Assembly (NCBI RefSeq): GCF_009755275.1
Contig: NZ_WQLA01000001.1
Coordinates: 434,001-498,000 of the forward strand
Length of the DNA stretch: 64,000 nucleotides
Origin: Mucilaginibacter aquatilis
GTDB lineage: Bacteria; Bacteroidota; Bacteroidia; Sphingobacteriales; Sphingobacteriaceae
Direction of reading: 5' to 3'
Part shown: piece by piece, positions 59,609 through 64,000 of the stretch
How the letters are laid out: each line of letters starts with the position of its first letter
Position numbering within the stretch: the stretch's first letter is position 1
Translations under genes and position numbers: made by a program
The notes under the pieces: generated by a model
What the model was told of the DNA's origin: nothing
Databases searched by the model: none
What the model saw: only the letters and a program-made list of their open reading frames with translations

Positions 59609-60442
59609 TTAAAACTTGTGTTGAATACCGTTATAAATCATTTGCAGTGCTACAAATACAATGGCTACACAAAATATAATTCGCAACGTTTGCGGATTGA
59701 TGCGTGCCAGTAACTTTGAGCCTGTAAAGGCACCTGCAAGTACACCCAGTATTACCGGAAAGCCTATTCCCGGATCCATATAACCGCGTTGAAGATACAC
59801 TACCGCACTTGCTGCAGCTGTAACGCCTATCATGAAATTACTGGTGGTAGTACTCACCTTAAATGGTATACGCATGGCCGTATCCATAGCCAAAACCTTG
59901 AGTGCACCCGAGCCTATACCCAACAAACCCGATATTACCCCGGCAACCGTCATTATAGAAAATCCGGCGCCTATGTTCTTTAATTTGTAGTTAACCACGC
60001 CGTCTTTGGTAGGATAGCTACCATTAAGTTTAAGCAAATAAGAAAGTTTGCTACCCTCGGTTAAAGCGTCCTGGTTTTTTTTACGCAACGTCATGGCTGC
60101 CGAAAAAATGAGCACCGAGCCAAACATGATAGCAATAATGTTGACAGGCGTGTACACCGCCAGCAGCGCACCAATAACGGCACCAATGGTTGTGGCAATT
60201 TCAAGAAACATACCCAGCCTTATGTTAGTAATACCCTCTTTAACATATGCCGTTGCAGCACCTGATGACGTTGCAATGGATGCAAGCAGTGCAGCACCAA
60301 TGGCATACCTTATATCAACCCCAAAAACTAAAGTTAGCAGCGGAATAACCACCACACCGCCACCCAGACCGGTAAGCGAGCCAAGCAACCCTGCCAGGTA
60401 AGATCCCAACAGCAATATCATAGTGAATGTTAGTATTGTCAT
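59609..60442 (-). CDS. TauE/SafE family membrane transporter
   Basis: 277 residues, about eight transmembrane helices. The family signature GSLTGLGGGVVVIPLLTLVFG is at the N-terminus and GLLGIGSGALKVLAMD near the middle is the internal repeat. The family moves sulfite, sulfoacetate or other organic sulfur compounds. It is second in an operon: regulator, this transporter, DUF1634. The FadR-type regulator suggests a small carboxylic or sulfonic acid effector. Confidence 0.92.
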   Translation of the reverse strand: MTILTFTMILLLGSYLAGLLGSLTGLGGGVVVIPLLTLVFGVDIRYAIGAALLASIATSSGAATAYVKEGITNIRLGMFLEIATTIGAVIGALLAVYTPVNIIAIMFGSVLIFSAAMTLRKKNQDALTEGSKLSYLLKLNGSYPTKDGVVNYKLKNIGAGFSIMTVAGVISGLLGIGSGALKVLAMDTAMRIPFKVSTTTSNFMIGVTAAASAVVYLQRGYMDPGIGFPVILGVLAGAFTGSKLLARINPQTLRIIFCVAIVFVALQMIYNGIQHKF

Positions 60443-60452
60443 ATAAATTTAT

Positions 60453-61106
60453 TTAGTAGTTATTATTGAGTATTTGTTGCATTGCCGCGCGTGCTGCTTT
60501 TTGCTTTTTAGATTTTATGGCATTGTATAATTGCTCGTGTAAGTGGTGACTCATGGCAAATTGCCCTATTCCCTGTGGTTCCCGCTTCAAAAAAAAGTCG
60601 CGTATTACGTTGGTAAAACTTTGGTAAAGGTTAAAGAGCACGCTGTTACCCGCTGCCCTGGCTATGGTGATATGAAATGCAATATCAGCATCCATACACG
60701 CTTGCCGGTCATTGCGCTCAATAGCTTCTTTACGGCTTTGCAAATGTTGGTGCATTTGCTTCAGCTGCTCCTGACTGTGGTTTTCAACGGCAAGGCTTAC
60801 AATTTCCTTATCAAGCATTTGCCTTACCGCATTGATTTCATCAAAATCGGCACGGCGCAACCTACTGTCAATAGGCTCACTGTCGTCAACAGCATTTACT
60901 ACCGTACCCATCCCCTGTTGTACTCGTACCACACCAGCCATCGCTAACGCCTTGATTGCTTCCCGTATGGTTGAACGCCCCACCTCGTAAAGCTTCATCA
61001 AATCAGGCTCTGCCGGTATTTTGTCACCTGGCTTGTATTTACCTTTTTCAATATCATTTTTTATTAACCGGCTAATGCGGTCGCTGAGTTTAATACGGGC
61101 GTCCAT
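60453..61106 (-). CDS. FadR-type GntR family transcriptional regulator
   Basis: 217 residues from the ATG at 61106; an upstream 16-codon extension is hydrophobic and runs through the operator. The winged helix-turn-helix of the GntR family covers 1-75 (PGDKIPAEPDLMKLYEVGRSTIREAIKALAMAGVVRV in part), and the C-terminal all-helical FCD domain follows (about 88-215, with FHITIARAAGNSVLFNLYQ holding ligand histidines). It starts the TauE/SafE operon and should control it: two palindromic boxes lie just before its start codon. Confidence 0.92.
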   Translation of the reverse strand: MDARIKLSDRISRLIKNDIEKGKYKPGDKIPAEPDLMKLYEVGRSTIREAIKALAMAGVVRVQQGMGTVVNAVDDSEPIDSRLRRADFDEINAVRQMLDKEIVSLAVENHSQEQLKQMHQHLQSRKEAIERNDRQACMDADIAFHITIARAAGNSVLFNLYQSFTNVIRDFFLKREPQGIGQFAMSHHLHEQLYNAIKSKKQKAARAAMQQILNNNY

Positions 61107-61125
61107 GAGTTCCAATAACAAACAT

Positions 61126-61160
61126 AAACATATGATGTTTTTATTAAACATCATATGTTT
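61126..61160. promoter_or_regulatory. Double palindromic operator of the FadR-type regulator
   Basis: Two 15-base boxes, AAACATATGATGTTT (61126-61140) and AAACATCATATGTTT (61146-61160), are exact reverse complements with 5 bases between; each is itself a palindrome AAACAT-nnn-ATGTTT. Centres are 20 bases apart, about two turns. A minus-strand -7 element TATGTTTG (61126-61119) abuts the first box, 13 bases before the regulator start. Confidence 0.8.
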
Positions 61161-61194
61161 GTGTTGATTTGTTTCATTCTACTGACTTAGCAAA

Positions 61195-61228
61195 TTGACA
61201 TTATTACTTTTTAATTAATTTAATTTTG
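61195..61228 (+). promoter_or_regulatory. Promoter of the lipoprotein-GH31 operon
   Basis: TTG (61195-61197) and TAATTTTG (61221-61228) match the consensus, with 23 bases between. The lipoprotein ATG is 42 bases downstream. The operator is about 35 bases upstream, so the regulator could reach it. Confidence 0.5.
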
Positions 61229-61269
61229 CCTTTTAAAACATTGTTTTATATTCGGGAAATAGCTATCAC

Positions 61270-61851
61270 ATGATCAGTACACGAATTGCGCTCCTTAATT
61301 TGAGCTTATCTTTATTTGCAGCTTTAAGCATCACGTCTTGTTCAAAAACTAAGGTCACTGAACCGCAACAGGAAGAGTTTGTACAGCACTTTAAGGCAAA
61401 TATTGCTGGCAAAGAGGTTTCAATCGAAAACACCCGGGATAGAAACCGGACTCAATTAACCGGCCAGTGGACGGGCTTAGGTAATGGCGATGGCACGGAA
61501 AGAGAAATATACACGGTTGACGTTATCCTCCCGGCGGATATATCACCAATTGCGGCACAGGCACGACTTCGCGTTCAAGTTGAAAATGTAAAAAAGGGAA
61601 AATTTCTGATAACCGGCGAAAATAAAGACTTTCCTCCTTACAAGTCTTTAATCTCATTACGTAACAGTAATGTATCGTACTCGGCTAACACTGCAAAAAA
61701 ACCGTTTGAAGTTGAAATTACAAGATACGAGTATCCTTATGGCAGTATGGTTCCGTACGTGGGCGGAAAACTAAACGGTATATTGTATAATGATAAAAAC
61801 CTGCAAGATTCCATCATCATTAAAGACGGAACATTTGAGGTTCGTTTTTAG
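61270..61851 (+). CDS. Hypothetical lipoprotein
   Basis: 193 residues. Signal peptide with lipobox SITSCSK (Cys24). The mature part is beta-rich with charged turns (KANIAGKEVSIENTRDRNRTQL, then VDVILPADISPIAAQARLRVQVENV, both in part) and looks like a small Ig-like or carbohydrate-associated fold, but I do not recognise the family. It lies 107 bases before the GH31 gene and divergent from the FadR-type regulator. Confidence 0.75.
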   Translation: MISTRIALLNLSLSLFAALSITSCSKTKVTEPQQEEFVQHFKANIAGKEVSIENTRDRNRTQLTGQWTGLGNGDGTEREIYTVDVILPADISPIAAQARLRVQVENVKKGKFLITGENKDFPPYKSLISLRNSNVSYSANTAKKPFEVEITRYEYPYGSMVPYVGGKLNGILYNDKNLQDSIIIKDGTFEVRF

Positions 61852-61958
61852 CATTTTATAAGCAACCGCTCAATTTTCTGTTTTTATCAAACTATCACGT
61901 TCTGCTAGCTGTTCAAGTTCCGGTTAGTAGTTATATTCACCAAATATTGTAACCCTTT

Positions 61959-64000
61959 ATGGATTTTAAAATATTAGGCCCTTCTCAAAGCGTTGTACAG
62001 CAAAACAACAAGTTAATTATTAAAACCGCCGAAGCTGAGGCACATGTTACTGTATACAGCCCGTCAATTATTAGGGTAAACATTACCCGCCAGCCAGCAG
62101 ATGCTGATGAGTCGTTTGCTGTAATCAGAGAGCCTGAAAACAGCTTAGCTTACGAAGAGACAGACGCCGAGATTATCATCAAAACAACGGCACTTACCCT
62201 GCGCGTTAATAAAACGCCATTACGTTTTGCATTTTACACACCAGACGGAAAGCTACTAAGTAAAGATGATGACCGCTTTGGCACCAACTGGCAAAACAGT
62301 CGTGTAATTAACTATAGGGAGTTACAACCCGAGGAGCACTTTATTGGTTTGGGCGAAAAGGTGGGCAACCTTAACCGCCGTGCCAGTTCTTTTACCAACT
62401 GGAATACAGATGCATCTGACCATACACCTAAAACCGACCCTCTATATGAAACCTTCCCTTTCTTTATAGGCATACACAGTGAGCTTACTTACGGGTTCTT
62501 TTTAGATAACACACACAAAAGTTATTTTGATTTCGCCGCATCTTGCGATGATCAGTTTATTTGGCTTGGAGCGGATGATGGTGATTTGAATTATTATTTC
62601 TTTGGTGCGCAAACGGTAGCAGGCATTATTGATGACTATACCTGGCTAACAGGCCGCATGGAAATGCCGCCCCTATGGAGCCTGGGGTACCAGCAATGCC
62701 GCTGGAGTTACATGAGCGCGCAGGAAGTGTTAGATGTTGCAGCAAAGTTCAGAGAGCATAATGTGCCTGCCGATGTAATGTATTGCGACATTGATTACAT
62801 GGAAGGCTTTAAAATTTTCACCTGGAATAACGAAACCTTTCCTAATCCAAAAGCATTCATTGATAAGCTAAAAGCAATGAATTTTAAACTGGTGACCATT
62901 GTTGACCCGGGTATTAAAGTTGAAGAAGGCTACCAGCAGTATGACGAAGGTGTTGAACGCGGCTATTTTGCCACCTACCCTAACGGTGAAAATTATATAG
63001 GTGAGGTTTGGCCCGGCCGTTGCCACTTTCCCGACTTTTTCAGAGAGGATGTACGTGAGTGGTGGGGTGCTGCCTTTACTGCTTTAATCGAACCAGGAGT
63101 TGAAGGGTTTTGGAACGATATGAACGAGCCCGCCGTTTGGAACCAGAACATGCCATGGATAGTAAAATTTGGCGACAAATTTATGCCTGAGTTACGTAAC
63201 GTATATGGCATGCAAATGGCACGTGCCACTTATGACGGTACCCGTAAAATATTAGGTAACAAGAGGCCATTCGTATTAACACGTGCGGCATACTCGGGTA
63301 CGCAGCGCTATTCGGCCGTGTGGACGGGTGATAATACCGCAACCGATGAGCACTTGCTTTTAGGAGCGCGGCTGGTGAATAGTTTAGGCGTAAGCGGGAT
63401 GGCATTTGTAGGCGTTGATATTGGCGGCTTTAGTGGTAACCCTACCCCCGAGATGATAGTGCGTTGGAATAACTTAGGTATTTATACGCCTATGTACCGT
63501 AATCACTCTATCAAAGATTCTGAATTTAGGGAACCATGGCAATACGGTGAGGAGAACCTTAATCTTATCCGCAAATTTATTGAAGACCGTTACCGCTTAC
63601 TACCATACCTTTATTCGGCCTTTTACCAAACTACACAAAGTGGCTTACCTGTATGCCGTACACTGGCTATTGAGTATACGCACGATAAGGCCGTTTACTA
63701 CGAGGATTACCAAAATCAGTTTTTATTTGGCGATGGTTTATTGGTTGCACCTGTTAAAAGCACGGAATTGACAGCAAAGGTATATCTACCTTGCGGCGAT
63801 TGGTACAGGCTTGGCACTGATGAAAAATACACAGGCGGACGCGAGTATGTAGTTGATGCACCGTTAAGCGATATGCCGGTATTTGCAAAAGCAGGAGCAA
63901 TTGTGCCTATGCAAAATGTAACACAAAGTACACAGCATTCAGGTGATGGCACGCTAATTTTGCATGTTTGGAATAGCACAGAGGATAATGACTTTGTGTA
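61959..64000 (+). CDS. Glycoside hydrolase family 31 alpha-glucosidase-like enzyme (partial, cut by window end)
   Basis: 680 codons are visible and the frame is open to the last base, so the C-terminal end is missing. It starts at ATG 61959 (MDFKILGPSQSVVQQNNKL), with no signal peptide. The N-terminal beta-sandwich leads to a GH31 barrel: the nucleophile Asp387 lies in GFWNDMNEPAVW and the acid/base Asp458 in VWTGDNTAT. The PPLWSLGYQQCRWSYMS segment is the family hallmark. It hydrolyses terminal alpha-glucosyl or alpha-xylosyl residues; specificity cannot be set by eye. No PUL genes (susC/susD) are in view. Confidence 0.95.
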   Translation, partial: MDFKILGPSQSVVQQNNKLIIKTAEAEAHVTVYSPSIIRVNITRQPADADESFAVIREPENSLAYEETDAEIIIKTTALTLRVNKTPLRFAFYTPDGKLLSKDDDRFGTNWQNSRVINYRELQPEEHFIGLGEKVGNLNRRASSFTNWNTDASDHTPKTDPLYETFPFFIGIHSELTYGFFLDNTHKSYFDFAASCDDQFIWLGADDGDLNYYFFGAQTVAGIIDDYTWLTGRMEMPPLWSLGYQQCRWSYMSAQEVLDVAAKFREHNVPADVMYCDIDYMEGFKIFTWNNETFPNPKAFIDKLKAMNFKLVTIVDPGIKVEEGYQQYDEGVERGYFATYPNGENYIGEVWPGRCHFPDFFREDVREWWGAAFTALIEPGVEGFWNDMNEPAVWNQNMPWIVKFGDKFMPELRNVYGMQMARATYDGTRKILGNKRPFVLTRAAYSGTQRYSAVWTGDNTATDEHLLLGARLVNSLGVSGMAFVGVDIGGFSGNPTPEMIVRWNNLGIYTPMYRNHSIKDSEFREPWQYGEENLNLIRKFIEDRYRLLPYLYSAFYQTTQSGLPVCRTLAIEYTHDKAVYYEDYQNQFLFGDGLLVAPVKSTELTAKVYLPCGDWYRLGTDEKYTGGREYVVDAPLSDMPVFAKAGAIVPMQNVTQSTQHSGDGTLILHVWNSTEDNDFV

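Overview
The window is ordinary chromosome of a member of the Bacteroidota, most likely family Sphingobacteriaceae (Mucilaginibacter- or Pedobacter-like). The signs are Bacteroidota-type promoters (TTG, about 19 bp, TAnnTTTG), almost no Shine-Dalgarno sequences, gliding/type IX genes (gldK, gldN), a bS21 of Bacteroidota type, RpoB and RpoC of 1267 and 1429 residues, and many small families typical of the phylum. The genus is my inference; no rRNA gene is present to settle it. I see no phage, IS element, CRISPR array or antibiotic-resistance island.

Layout. 1-6.5 kb: LOG-family hydrolase, guaB, a two-gene M16 peptidase operon and small unknowns, with three repeat or structured-RNA elements between genes. 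6.8-13.8 kb: a large secreted M14 peptidase, a CCA-adding enzyme, a pRiA4b ORF-3-like protein, miaA and rfbD. 14.3-17 kb: gldK directly followed by gldN, without gldL and gldM. 17.2-24 kb: a methyltransferase and a minus-strand exopolysaccharide precursor block (UDP-xylose synthase, UDP-glucose dehydrogenase, GDP-fucose synthase, GDP-mannose dehydratase, WcaI-like glycosyltransferase). 24.1-38.1 kb: the classical translation/transcription block read on the minus strand: tRNA-Thr, tRNA-Tyr, tRNA-Gly, tRNA-Thr, tuf, tRNA-Trp, secE, nusG, rplK, rplA, rplJ, rplL, rpoB, rpoC. 38.2-39.8 kb: rpsU, xerC-like, hpf. 39.9-48.2 kb: DinB, three secreted or lipoprotein peptidases, a START-domain protein and UbiD. 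48.4-55.7 kb: divIC, a DEAD-box helicase, carbonic anhydrase and a three-gene export operon whose ABC protein has no ATPase domain. 55.7-64 kb: GNAT, M42 peptidase, nucleotidyltransferase, a FadR-TauE-DUF1634 operon with a clear operator, a lipoprotein and a GH31 glucosidase cut by the window end.

The most interesting signals are translational and regulatory. rpsU carries a nine-base perfect Shine-Dalgarno sequence and hpf, in the same operon, carries a second strong one, in a genome where such sites are otherwise rare. This fits the autoregulation of bS21 known from Flavobacterium and suggests that ribosome hibernation could be coupled to it. Next come the TolC/HlyD/ABC operon with an ATPase-less ABC half, the gldK-gldN pair without the motor genes, and a double palindromic operator in front of the FadR-type regulator.
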